Position numbers and translations under genes: made by a program. Source: Pelagihabitans pacificus (GTDB taxonomy: Bacteria; Bacteroidota; Bacteroidia; Flavobacteriales; Flavobacteriaceae). Taken from it: a stretch of 64,000 nucleotides of DNA. This document shows positions 9,538-17,152 of the stretch, piece after piece. The notes beneath the pieces are model-generated. The model worked only from the letters and a program-made list of their open reading frames with translations. It was not told the DNA's origin and searched no databases. Every line of letters starts with the position of its first letter. Within the stretch, counting starts at the first letter, position 1. The stretch is taken from positions 186,001 to 250,000 of the forward strand of contig NZ_VIKU02000001.1 in assembly GCF_009371985.2 (NCBI RefSeq), written 5' to 3'.

Positions 9538-10454
9538 GCCAATTTTTCTTTTTGCAAAGGTCTAAAACCCCAAAATGTGGCCAAAATTAGTCCGGAAACC
9601 AAATGCCAGATGCCCCAAAAAGCGGCAACAAGGGCCATTCCTCCCAGACCTTCGAAGAAAGTAAATACCAACAACAACCCCAGACCGGAGTTCTGTATCC
9701 CGGTTTCAATCGTAATCGATCGCGTGTCTTTCTGCGAAAGGCCAAACAATTTGGAGAATGAGAATCCTGTGGTAAAAGCGAGTAGATTGTGCAGCAACAC
9801 TATCCAAAACACGTAGAAAATATAGTCTACAAAAATGTCTCGATTGTTATAAAGGGCCAAGAAAATAAGGGAAATAAAAAATATGAGGGAGGCTATTTTT
9901 AGTATTTCCCCCAGTCGCCGCGCCAGTAAAGGGCGTATGTGGTTCAATCCCATCCCTAGTAGTAAGGGAAGACCGAGCAACAAGAATACCAATTTTATCA
10001 TTTCCACTGGTGAAATGGCTATATCCTTCAAGATGGTAGCAGTGGGGGCATGTAACGAACCCCAGAATTGAAGGTTTAAAGGAGTCATAACCACCGCCAA
10101 TACCGTCGCTATTGCCGTGAGGCTTATAGACAGCGCCGTATTGCCATGGGCCAAATGGGTGATGAAATTGGACACGTTACCCCCGGGGCAGGCGGCGACC
10201 ATAAACATGCCCAGGGCCATACTAGCCATAGGTGCTGTCGCTATGACCAACAGATAGGTGATGGCCGGTAGCAAAACAAACTGACTTACCACACCGACAA
10301 GAACAGGTTTCGGCCTTTGAAACAATCCCTTAAAGTCTTTGATGGAAATTTCCAGGGCAATACCGAACATTACACAGGCCAAGGCGATGTTTAAAATCCA
10401 CTGCGCTTCAGTATCGAAATTTAGATGTACGCTATCTAGAAGGTTTTCCGGCAA
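9534..10454 (-). CDS. Bile acid:sodium symporter (BASS) family transporter
   Basis: Inner-membrane secondary transporter with about nine to ten hydrophobic helices in 306 residues. The family hallmarks FMVAACPGGNVSNFITHLAHGN (a conserved glycine-rich crossover region) and ETGIQNSGLG are both present and correspond to sodium-site regions. BASS proteins in bacteria carry diverse organic anions, so the name does not imply bile salts. Its stop overlaps the start of the downstream acyltransferase gene, indicating co-expression. Confidence 0.9.
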   Translation of the reverse strand: MPENLLDSVHLNFDTEAQWILNIALACVMFGIALEISIKDFKGLFQRPKPVLVGVVSQFVLLPAITYLLVIATAPMASMALGMFMVAACPGGNVSNFITHLAHGNTALSISLTAIATVLAVVMTPLNLQFWGSLHAPTATILKDIAISPVEMIKLVFLLLGLPLLLGMGLNHIRPLLARRLGEILKIASLIFFISLIFLALYNNRDIFVDYIFYVFWIVLLHNLLAFTTGFSFSKLFGLSQKDTRSITIETGIQNSGLGLLLVFTFFEGLGGMALVAAFWGIWHLVSGLILATFWGFRPLQKEKLA

Positions 10455-10739
10455 ATGCTTGGTCGATTTTTAGTTCGTTGGTTACTGTCGTTAAGGGTTG
10501 TAGCATTACTACTATCCCTATATCCAACAGCATCCAAGATAAGACATTCGTCGCTAAAATCGGTAGTTTGTTTGCACGGAGAGTCCGAAGTCATTGCCAT
10601 CTGCCCTAGCGAGAAAGAGGTTTTGAGTGGCCCGTAGTTCGCTTTCAGGGTGATTTTTCGTTTTACCATTCCCTTAAAATAAGGTCGTATGCGCAAGAAT
10701 CCATCAAATACTTTTAACTTTAAGATTTAAAAGAGTACG

Positions 10740-11297
10740 ATGGCAAGAACACCTAGCAATATGTTACCCTTGGGCACGTTGGCCCCTGGGTTTGAATTAC
10801 CGGATACCGTATCGGGAAAAATCTGCTCGCTCGATGAAATGAAGGGAGAAAAGGGAACCGTAATCATGTTTATATGTAATCATTGTCCGTTTGTCGTGCA
10901 TGTAAATCCAATGATCAGTAAACTGGGGAAGCTATATCAAGAGAAGGGAATCGCTTTTTTGGCGATATCGAGTAATGATATCGTTAACTACCCTCAGGAT
11001 GCCCCGGATTTAATGAAAAAAAAAGCAATGGAGGAAGGATATACCTTTCCTTACCTCTACGATGCCACGCAACTGGTGGCCAAAGCTTATGATGCGGCCT
11101 GTACCCCTGATTTTTATTTGTTCGATAAGAATTTGCGGTTGGTGTATCGCGGACAATTGGACGATTCCCGTCCCGGGAATGGTATTCCGCTAACGGGAAA
11201 CGATTTGAGGGAAGCAATGGATGCGCTTCTAGAGGGTAGGGATGTAAGCGCCCGACAAAAACCCAGTATTGGCTGTAATATCAAATGGATTCAATAA
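10740..11297 (+). CDS. Thioredoxin-fold redoxin family protein
   Basis: Cytoplasmic AhpC/TSA-like thioredoxin-fold protein of 185 residues without a signal peptide. A CxxC motif, CNHCP, sits at residues 46-50 after the first strand (VIMFI), and the cis-proline region is visible in ACTPDFYLFD. The family is usually annotated as thioredoxin family or redoxin. It probably reduces disulfides or peroxides, but no substrate can be named. Its 3' end overlaps the next gene by 13 nt, so the acetyltransferase is probably co-translated. Confidence 0.9.
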   Translation: MARTPSNMLPLGTLAPGFELPDTVSGKICSLDEMKGEKGTVIMFICNHCPFVVHVNPMISKLGKLYQEKGIAFLAISSNDIVNYPQDAPDLMKKKAMEEGYTFPYLYDATQLVAKAYDAACTPDFYLFDKNLRLVYRGQLDDSRPGNGIPLTGNDLREAMDALLEGRDVSARQKPSIGCNIKWIQ

Positions 11298-11863
11298 AAA
11301 TCCATCATTCTGGAATGTGTCTTAAAGAACTTGCTATCGTACCGCTTAAAGAGGCCTTGTACCAGAACTATATACGGGTAGGCGTGAAGGCATATAACCA
11401 ACATTATCTTCATTTATGGGAACATCGGGATTCGAGTCCGTACCTGAAAAGTAGCTTTACACTGGAGGTGCTAAAAAAGGAGCAGAAAGATTCAAATACG
11501 GAATTATTTCTGATTTATCATGAAACCACCCCTGTGGGCATCGTGAAAATTATCAAAAATAGGGCATTGGAACCCTATGGGGCCGATAAGGCGCTACTCC
11601 TCGATAAGATTTACGTACTTAACGAGCATTCGGGAAAAGGAATCGGGAAGAAAGTTATGGACTTCGTTATAATGTATGCTCTTGGGATGAACAAAAAAAT
11701 AGTGTGGCTCGACACCATGAAGAACGGACCTGCGTTGCAATTTTATCTAAAAAACGGATTTACAATACATTCGGAAACAAAACTAAAATTCCCGACTGTA
11801 TTGAACGATCAACGCCCCATGTACGTAATGTATAAAATCCTAAAATCCCATGCTACCGTTTAA
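11285..11863 (+). CDS. GNAT family N-acetyltransferase
   Basis: Predicted acetyl-CoA-dependent acyltransferase of 192 residues. The acetyl-CoA loop SGKGIGK is at residues 116-122, preceded by the strand LLLDKIYVL and followed by the helix VMDFVIMYAL. The fold ends with ALQFYLKNGF, typical of GNAT motif B. It starts inside the 3' end of the redoxin gene. A small inverted repeat at 11865-11884 follows the stop. The acceptor substrate is unknown. Confidence 0.9.
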   Translation: MDSIKIHHSGMCLKELAIVPLKEALYQNYIRVGVKAYNQHYLHLWEHRDSSPYLKSSFTLEVLKKEQKDSNTELFLIYHETTPVGIVKIIKNRALEPYGADKALLLDKIYVLNEHSGKGIGKKVMDFVIMYALGMNKKIVWLDTMKNGPALQFYLKNGFTIHSETKLKFPTVLNDQRPMYVMYKILKSHATV

Positions 11864-11921
11864 AGGTAAGACTATATACTTACCATAGGGCAAGATGGGA
11901 GCCTAGAATCAGTAACGTACC

Positions 11922-12467
11922 CTAAATCCACCCCTGGCGTTTTAATAGTTCTTCAATATGTGCATAATGGTGACTCCCGTGCCAAGCATATCGGCCGATA
12001 TTTTCATCTAAATAGGTTTTCTCGTTTCCTTCCGGATGTATAAAGCTTCGCCTTAGATCGTTCCGTGAGAGTCCTTTTAAGAAATAGACCAACTTGGCGT
12101 GAACCGCCTTCAAATGATCTAACGACATCTGAATCGGGGCAATCCGTGCGTCGAAGAGGTCAGACCATGCTTTCTCGTCATAGGCCTTGATGGTCGGGCA
12201 ATTTTCGGTCAAGGCCCATTTAAAACGAATATAACTGTTATGATGACTGTCGGCAATGTGATGTACCAGTTGCCGTACGGTCCACCCATTAGGTCGATAC
12301 GGGGTTTCGAGTTGTTCTTCCGTAAGGTGTTCGACCAAGTACTGTAACCTGGCGGGCAGGGTCTCCAAGACTTCAATCCACTCAGAAATGTGCTCGCTGG
12401 TTATCTCTTGAGGCGCTTTAAACTTTCCGATCGGGTAGCGCAATTGCTCTAAAGAAATACTTTCCAT
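11922..12467 (-). CDS. DinB/YfiT-type metal-dependent hydrolase or thiol transferase
   Basis: Four-helix DinB/YfiT superfamily protein, often annotated as YfiT family bacillithiol transferase or metal-dependent hydrolase. Candidate metal ligands are the histidines in RQLVHHIADSHH (69-76) and in WHGSHHYAH (162-170). The phrase PNGWTVRQLVHHIADSH is the family signature. The start is set to the ATG at 12467 because the TTG six bases upstream is the end of a perfect -7 promoter element. The mRNA may therefore be leaderless. The physiological substrate is not known. Confidence 0.9.
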   Translation of the reverse strand: MESISLEQLRYPIGKFKAPQEITSEHISEWIEVLETLPARLQYLVEHLTEEQLETPYRPNGWTVRQLVHHIADSHHNSYIRFKWALTENCPTIKAYDEKAWSDLFDARIAPIQMSLDHLKAVHAKLVYFLKGLSRNDLRRSFIHPEGNEKTYLDENIGRYAWHGSHHYAHIEELLKRQGWI

Positions 12468-12470
12468 AAT

Positions 12471-12478
12471 CAAAGTTA
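12471..12478 (-). promoter_or_regulatory. -7 promoter element almost touching the YfiT start codon
   Basis: Minus strand TAACTTTG matches TAnnTTTG exactly and ends three bases before the ATG at 12467. This predicts a transcript starting at or very near the start codon. Confidence 0.5.
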
Positions 12479-12576
12479 GTGAACTTTAATACATTTTTAA
12501 CCTTAAAAATGGAGCTTTACCATATAATCTACTAATTTTATAGGATAATAAAATATAACAATCTAATACTTGTAAA

Positions 12577-13215
12577 ATGGCAACAATACGATTAGGCGAT
12601 ATCGCCCCCGATTTCACGGCGGACAGTTCTATGGGAACGATTAATTTATACGATTATTTAGGGGACTCTTGGGGAATCCTATTTTCACATCCCGCAGATT
12701 TCACCCCTGTTTGCACCACTGAGCTGGGTACGGCCGCGAAATTCAAGGAAGAATTTGACAAACGAAATGTGAAGATGTTGGCCCTAAGTGTCGACGGGGC
12801 CGACTCGCATGCGGAATGGATCAAAGACATCAACGAGGTGCAACAGACCACGGTCAATTTTCCGATCATTGCGGATGACGATAAGAAAGTATCCGATCTC
12901 TACGATATGATTCACCCCAATGCGGATAATAATCTAACCGTACGATCAGTCTTCATTATAGCCCCGGATAAAACGGTGAAGTTAATTCTCACCTACCCGG
13001 CTTCCACCGGACGTAATTTTTATGAGCTGCTCCGCGTAATCGACTCACTACAGCTAACGGCTTATCACAAAGTCGCTACCCCTGCCAATTGGGAATCCGG
13101 TGAGGATGTTGTCGTGAGTCCGGCCATACCGACAGACGAGGCCCGGGAAATTTTCCCCAAGGGAGTAGACGAGGTAAAGCCTTACTTAAGGATGACACCG
13201 GACCCAACGGCTTAA
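12577..13215 (+). CDS. 1-Cys peroxiredoxin (Prx6 type)
   Basis: Cytoplasmic peroxidase that reduces H2O2 and organic hydroperoxides. The peroxidatic motif PVCTTE is at residues 44-49 with Cys46 as the only cysteine in the 212-residue protein, which defines the 1-Cys group. The Prx6 C-terminal extension (HKVATPANW, FPKGVDEVKPYLRMT) is present. With the cytoplasmic CxxC redoxin at 10740 it adds to the local oxidative-stress functions, although the YfiT gene lies between them on the other strand. Confidence 0.95.
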   Translation: MATIRLGDIAPDFTADSSMGTINLYDYLGDSWGILFSHPADFTPVCTTELGTAAKFKEEFDKRNVKMLALSVDGADSHAEWIKDINEVQQTTVNFPIIADDDKKVSDLYDMIHPNADNNLTVRSVFIIAPDKTVKLILTYPASTGRNFYELLRVIDSLQLTAYHKVATPANWESGEDVVVSPAIPTDEAREIFPKGVDEVKPYLRMTPDPTA

Positions 13216-13284
13216 TTTACGATGGTGCTTGCTGTTTGGGGAAATATAACTACCAAAAAACCATAGGTTTAAAATATTTAGCGT

Positions 13285-13292
13285 TATATTTG
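13285..13292 (+). promoter_or_regulatory. -7 promoter element of the cold-shock gene
   Basis: TATATTTG matches TAnnTTTG exactly, 30 bp upstream of the cold-shock ATG. Confidence 0.55.
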
Positions 13293-13321
13293 CGCTTTAA
13301 TTTAATTTTTAATTTTTTATT

Positions 13322-13516
13322 ATGAGTAAAGGAACAGTAAAATTCTTCAATGATTCTAAAGGTTACGGCTTTATCACTGAAGATGGTTCAAGCGAAGATC
13401 ACTTTGTACACATTTCTGGTTTAATCGATGAAATACGCGAAGGTGACGTTGTAGAATTTGAGCTACAACAAGGAAAAAAAGGACTAAACGCGGTAAATGT
13501 GAAGGTAGTAGACTAA
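13322..13516 (+). CDS. Cold-shock domain protein (CspA family)
   Basis: Single-stranded nucleic-acid chaperone of 64 residues with one cold-shock domain. The RNA-binding motifs are both complete: RNP1 as KGYGFI (residues 14-19) and RNP2 as HFVHIS (28-33). The gene has its own promoter element and a strong terminator, so it is a monocistronic unit. It directly precedes the small-peptide region at 13.6-14.4 kb. Confidence 0.96.
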   Translation: MSKGTVKFFNDSKGYGFITEDGSSEDHFVHISGLIDEIREGDVVEFELQQGKKGLNAVNVKVVD

Positions 13517-13540
13517 GGTACGCATAAACTTTTTTTATAT

Positions 13541-13573
13541 AAGTCCCGACAGTTTTTGTCGGGACTTTTTTTT
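13541..13573 (+). terminator. Intrinsic terminator after the cold-shock gene
   Basis: Perfect 10-bp stem AAGTCCCGAC/GTCGGGACTT with a 7-nt loop and an eight-base T run, 25 nt downstream of the stop. Confidence 0.92.
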
Positions 13574-13607
13574 GATGATTATTGAAAATCAAACTACTTA
13601 CGGCAAA

Positions 13608-13622
13608 ATTGTTTAACTTTGT
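13608..13622 (+). promoter_or_regulatory. Promoter motif of small membrane peptide 1
   Basis: ATTGTTTAACTTTGT contains a perfect -7 element (TAACTTTG, 13614-13621). The same 15-base motif, with one change, precedes peptide 2 at 13994-14008. It predicts a leader of about 100 nt before the first peptide. Confidence 0.5.
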
Positions 13623-13726
13623 ACAAAACCCCTGCTAAATTTTTAATCTAACGTTCAACAAAACATCTATATTCCTCCTCTGTTTTGTTGTAGTAGCGAT
13701 TTCTAAAGCCAACCCAATAATTTTAA

Positions 13727-13813
13727 ATGATAGCATTTTTTATAATTCTATCCCTTTTGGTCCTAGTCAACATCACCGTATTGTTAATAACTACGGACCG
13801 TAACAAGAACTAG
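13727..13813 (+). CDS. Small membrane peptide 1 (28 aa), new peptide family
   Basis: Unannotated 28-codon ORF starting ATG ATA GCA. The product MIAFFIILSLLVLVNITVLL plus a short hydrophilic tail TTDRNKN is a single membrane helix. It shares Phe4, Ile7, Leu8, Leu11 and Asn15 with the ORFs at 14089, 14257 and 30795, which is hard to explain by chance. It has its own promoter motif about 100 nt upstream. No ribosome-binding site of Shine-Dalgarno type is visible, as is usual in Bacteroidota. The function is unknown. The conserved Asn in mid-helix suggests helix-helix association. Confidence 0.65.
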   Translation: MIAFFIILSLLVLVNITVLLITTDRNKN

Positions 13814-13993
13814 ACAAAGTTTTACCAAGATGATTTCCAATTACTTCATTAGGAAGAACCCCCGTGTTTTAAGGGTCTGCACAAACTTTTTAAAGGGTTC
13901 CATGGGAGAACGGCCCTTTCGAATAAGTCATGGATTCGATGGGGCAAAATTTTAAGATAACTTACCTATTTCTTATGAATATAAGAATTACAT

Positions 13994-14008
13994 ATTGTTT
14001 AATTTTGT
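13994..14008 (+). promoter_or_regulatory. Promoter motif of small membrane peptide 2
   Basis: ATTGTTTAATTTTGT contains a perfect -7 element (TAATTTTG, 14000-14007) and differs by one base from the motif preceding peptide 1. Confidence 0.5.
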
Positions 14009-14088
14009 CTAACGTTTTTATACTAAATGATAATTATAGTCGTTAAAAATTAAACATTTGATATTTTCTGGCGTGTAAACAAACCATT

Positions 14089-14178
14089 ATGATTTATTTT
14101 CTTGGTATTCTTGCTTTCTTGGTACTCGTCAACATTCTTCTGATGAAGTACAGTGCCATGGAAGTGGAAAATTTTTAA
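14089..14178 (+). CDS. Small membrane peptide 2 (29 aa), same family
   Basis: 29-codon ORF giving MIYFLGILAFLVLVNILLMK and a short tail YSAMEVENF. It is a single membrane helix followed by a mildly acidic end. Phe4, Ile7, Leu8, Leu11 and Asn15 align without gaps with peptides 1, 3 and 4, and the stretch FLVLVN nearly repeats LLVLVN of peptide 1. Its promoter motif lies 81 nt upstream. Function unknown. Confidence 0.65.
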   Translation: MIYFLGILAFLVLVNILLMKYSAMEVENF

Positions 14179-14256
14179 ATTTTCCCGATAAAGTAGGGTT
14201 TTTCTTCGTTGAGTTGTTCTTGAATAAAATGGCTCATCTTTAGATAAAAACCCCGA

Positions 14257-14361
14257 ATGACGACCTTCTTCATAATTCTTATCTTACTCATCCTCATTAA
14301 CCTAGTACTGTTGATGGTTAGTGTTGAAACGCCTATCGATGCCGATCAGAAAAAGAAATAG
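14257..14361 (+). CDS. Small membrane peptide 3 (34 aa), same family
   Basis: 34-codon ORF giving MTTFFIILILLILINLVLLM and a charged tail ending DADQKKK. It aligns ungapped with the other members at Phe4, Ile7, Leu8, Leu11 and Asn15. It begins 78 nt after peptide 2 with no clear promoter between, so the two may share a transcript. The tail is more strongly charged than in peptides 1 and 2. Function unknown. Confidence 0.65.
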   Translation: MTTFFIILILLILINLVLLMVSVETPIDADQKKK

Positions 14362-14729
14362 CCGTATTTCGCAATGCTAGCGGTTTATTTTTTGAACAGC
14401 GGGGGTATTTCAATCTGAAATCCATTCAAACGCTCTTGGTATTGCCAAAACCTTGCAAGAACAATTCTTACCACTGATGTCGCTGGCTCTCTGGGTAGTT
14501 GTAAAACAAAATAATCGCATATCCGTTTAGGGTCCCTGCACCGCTTTTAACCCCCCCTAATGCTACAACCACAAGCTACCAGTTTACCAATTTGGTGACA
14601 GTTTCTTGGCAGAACAGCCTTATTTTTTTAAAGACGTTGAACATCTGTAATAAAAGCGGAAAGACCCTTGTTTTGAAGAGTTTTAATTGTAATATCCCAT
14701 CATTGCCTTGTACGGGGAGCGATAGCTTT
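14362..14729 (+). other. Gap between the peptide cluster and the PPIase gene
   Basis: 368 bp without a convincing gene on either strand. It holds the downstream end of the peptide 3 transcript and the 3' flank of the convergent PPIase gene. No strong terminator, repeat or RNA gene was recognised in it. Confidence 0.4.
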
Positions 14730-15671
14730 CTACTTGACCTCCATCAATTCAACATCGAATATGAGAGTCGCATTAGGGGGAATTACCCCACCGGCACCGG
14801 CACTTCCATAACCTAGGCTAGAGGGTATTACAAAACGGGCCTTGTCCCCTACCTGAAGTAGCGAAATACCCTCGTCCCAACCAGGTATTACCTGACCTAC
14901 CCCCAATTGAAAGGCAATGGGTTGGTTTCTTTTATAGGATGAATCGAATACCTGACCATTTAATAATGCCCCCTCATAGTGTACCGATACCTGTTGGCCA
15001 CTTACTGCTTTAGCACCGTTCCCTTTTTGTATAATCTTATATCGGAGTCCGCTTGCCGTTTCATCAAAGCCCGCGGCCACCTTCTCCATTTCGGCCGCTT
15101 GCCTTGCTTTTTCCTCTTCCATTCTTTTCACCTTATTGGCTTCCAAACTATTAAAAGCTTCCATAGCATTCCACTTCTCCGCTTCTTCGCCAACCCTTAT
15201 AATCTCCACACTATCCATCACATCCCCCTGGGCAATCGAGTCGACCACTTCTTGGCCAGTCACAACATGACCAAAAACCGTATGCTTATTGTCTAGCCAA
15301 GGTGTAGCCACGTGGGTAATGAAAAACTGGCTGCCATTAGTGCCAGGACCTGCATTGGCCATCGAAAGCACTCCCGGGGCGTTATGGGTGAGGTCGGGAT
15401 GGAACTCATCGTCAAATTTATAACCGGCATCCCCTGTTCCCGTGCCTAAGGGGCAGCCCCCCTGAATCATAAAATCAGGAATCACCCTATGGAATTTCAA
15501 GCCATCGTAGTAAGGCTCCCCTTCGGACTTGGCCGTATTTTTTCTTGTTCCTTCCGCCAAGGCCACGAAATTACCGACCGTTCCCGGGGTTTTGTCATGT
15601 GTAAGCTTGACAACAATTTCTCCTTTGGCAGTATTGAATTTTGCGTAGATACCGTCTTGCATGATGCTCAT
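14730..15671 (-). CDS. Dual-domain peptidyl-prolyl isomerase, cyclophilin-FKBP fusion
   Basis: Proline cis-trans isomerase joining two unrelated immunophilin folds. Residues 5-150 are a cyclophilin ([29 protein letters not shown]). A charged linker with repeated E/A/K (about 160-200) follows. Residues 205-313 are an FKBP domain ([45 protein letters not shown]). This dual architecture is established for flavobacteria and some protists. No signal peptide is seen, so it is probably cytoplasmic. The start codon sits in the 3' arm of a short hairpin (15667-15683). Confidence 0.94.
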   Translation of the reverse strand: MSIMQDGIYAKFNTAKGEIVVKLTHDKTPGTVGNFVALAEGTRKNTAKSEGEPYYDGLKFHRVIPDFMIQGGCPLGTGTGDAGYKFDDEFHPDLTHNAPGVLSMANAGPGTNGSQFFITHVATPWLDNKHTVFGHVVTGQEVVDSIAQGDVMDSVEIIRVGEEAEKWNAMEAFNSLEANKVKRMEEEKARQAAEMEKVAAGFDETASGLRYKIIQKGNGAKAVSGQQVSVHYEGALLNGQVFDSSYKRNQPIAFQLGVGQVIPGWDEGISLLQVGDKARFVIPSSLGYGSAGAGGVIPPNATLIFDVELMEVK

Positions 15672-15684
15672 TTTTTATGAGCGG

Positions 15685-15692
15685 CAAAGGTA
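15685..15692 (-). promoter_or_regulatory. -7 promoter element of the PPIase gene
   Basis: Minus strand TACCTTTG matches TAnnTTTG and lies 14 bp before the ATG at 15671, predicting a very short leader that begins in or next to the start-codon hairpin. Confidence 0.5.
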
Positions 15693-15766
15693 CTTGTTTT
15701 GTTCGGGCTATAAAAGTTTATGACAGGTAGTTATGATTTTGGGATACAAACAAATCCCAGTTTTCA

Positions 15767-17152
15767 TCAATCCGATACCACTCCATATTTATCAAAAAGA
15801 TATACAAGGCTTGCCATAGCGGCGGCCCCTAGTTCTAGCTCCCTTTTGTTCACATGTTCAAAAGTGTCGTTCGCCGCATGATGGTGATCGAAATATCGTT
15901 GGGAATCGGGCCTTAGACCCGCCAACACCATACCCTCTTGTTTTAGCGGACGGATATCCGCACCACTGTATCCTTTTTCAAAGAAATGAATGAGATAAGG
16001 TGCAAAAAGCGTTTTCCATTGGCCCACTTTTTGAAGATTCGCCTCTGAACAATCAAAAGAAAATCCCCGCGGGGTAAAACCTCCGGAATCGCTCTCCAAG
16101 GCAAAAACATGTTTTTCCTGGTTGGTCTTGGCCACTTTGGCATATTCATTCCCCCCCCGTAGCCCATTTTCCTCGTTCATAAAGAGCACGGCCCGGATAG
16201 TTCGTTGTGGCCGGTATCCAGTGTTTTTCAACAATCTTAGTACTTCCATGCTTTGTACACAACCGGCACCATCGTCATGGGCACCATCCCCTAAATCCCA
16301 GGAATCCAAATGACCCCCGACCAACAAAACCTCATCAGGGTAGGTGGTTCCTGTAATTTCTCCTATGACGTTAAAGGAGTCTACATCCTCAAGTTGCTTA
16401 CAATTTTGTTTGAAATAAAATTTTGTCTCTGGATTCAATTTTAGGGTCGTACTCAGTAATTGGGCCCCTTTGGTACTAATGGCGGCGGCGGGAATCCTTT
16501 GGTTTACCGGTAAGTCTCCATAACTCATGGAACCGGTATGGGGAAAATCATCGAGGCGCAAACTCAATGAGCGCACGATGACACCGACGGCGCCGTATTG
16601 GGCGGCTTCCAGCGCACCGGCATAGCGCTGGTCTACGCATCCGGAGTAGGCCTGAAAGGTGTTGATCAAGGAGGGGTCCATCGGACGGTTGAAGAACACA
16701 ATTTTTCCTGTAATCCTTTCTTCCCCTAAATTCTTCAATTCATCGATACCCTGCACCTCCACAACGTTGGCTTTCAAGCCTCCCAATGGGGTCGCAACAG
16801 AACCGCCCAAGGCACAGATAGGCACGTTGGTGGTCACACCGGGGCTGGTTTCCACAAAGGCAAATTCGGGCGTACCACGCACCCATTTAGGTACTTTTAC
16901 CGGCTGTAGCCAGACCCTATCCAAGCCAAGGGAGTCTAGTTGGGCTTTGGTATACTCAACGGCCAGCTGTGCTTCCACCGAGCCGGAGAGTCGACCCCCT
17001 ATTTGGTTCGAAAGATAGTTAAGCCAATCATAGGCCTTTCCTTTGGTTAGCGATGTATCGAATATGGATCTTAATCGGTTCTCATCCTCACTTTGGGCAA
17101 CCCCCTGCCATACAATCGACCACATGATAATAGCCAAGACCTTTTTTTTCAT
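15767..17152 (-). CDS. Secreted M28-family zinc peptidase (carboxypeptidase Q-like)
   Basis: Exported di-zinc exopeptidase of 461 residues. A signal peptide (MKKKVLAIIMWSIVWQGVAQ) leads to a protease-associated insert (about 120-260) and the catalytic domain. Zinc and catalytic residues are visible: His281 and Asp283 in GGHLDSWD, His292-Asp294 in GAHDDGAG, and the acidic pair Glu327-Glu328 in MNEENG, with a late His in HHHAAND. Its start overlaps the PPK2 stop by 4 nt, so it is translated from the same message. Confidence 0.94.
   Translation of the reverse strand: MKKKVLAIIMWSIVWQGVAQSEDENRLRSIFDTSLTKGKAYDWLNYLSNQIGGRLSGSVEAQLAVEYTKAQLDSLGLDRVWLQPVKVPKWVRGTPEFAFVETSPGVTTNVPICALGGSVATPLGGLKANVVEVQGIDELKNLGEERITGKIVFFNRPMDPSLINTFQAYSGCVDQRYAGALEAAQYGAVGVIVRSLSLRLDDFPHTGSMSYGDLPVNQRIPAAAISTKGAQLLSTTLKLNPETKFYFKQNCKQLEDVDSFNVIGEITGTTYPDEVLLVGGHLDSWDLGDGAHDDGAGCVQSMEVLRLLKNTGYRPQRTIRAVLFMNEENGLRGGNEYAKVAKTNQEKHVFALESDSGGFTPRGFSFDCSEANLQKVGQWKTLFAPYLIHFFEKGYSGADIRPLKQEGMVLAGLRPDSQRYFDHHHAANDTFEHVNKRELELGAAAMASLVYLFDKYGVVSD

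Noticed and set aside
10455-10739. 60-86 codon open frames on both strands in the gap between the BASS transporter and redoxin genes.
   Set aside because: Biased composition without signal peptide, domain or promoter support. The minus-strand frame overlaps the BASS start. Treated as non-coding.
11865-11884. Small inverted repeat GGTAAG/CTTACC between the GNAT and YfiT genes as terminator.
   Set aside because: Only 6 bp, AT-rich loop and no T run; too weak to call.
13830-13955. A 41-codon ORF (MISNYFIRKNPRVLRV and on) and a hairpin AAAGGG...CCCTTT (13892-13919) between small peptides 1 and 2.
   Set aside because: The ORF has no resemblance to the peptide family and no promoter of its own, and the hairpin has no T run and a large irregular loop. 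Either could be chance or part of the leader of peptide 2.
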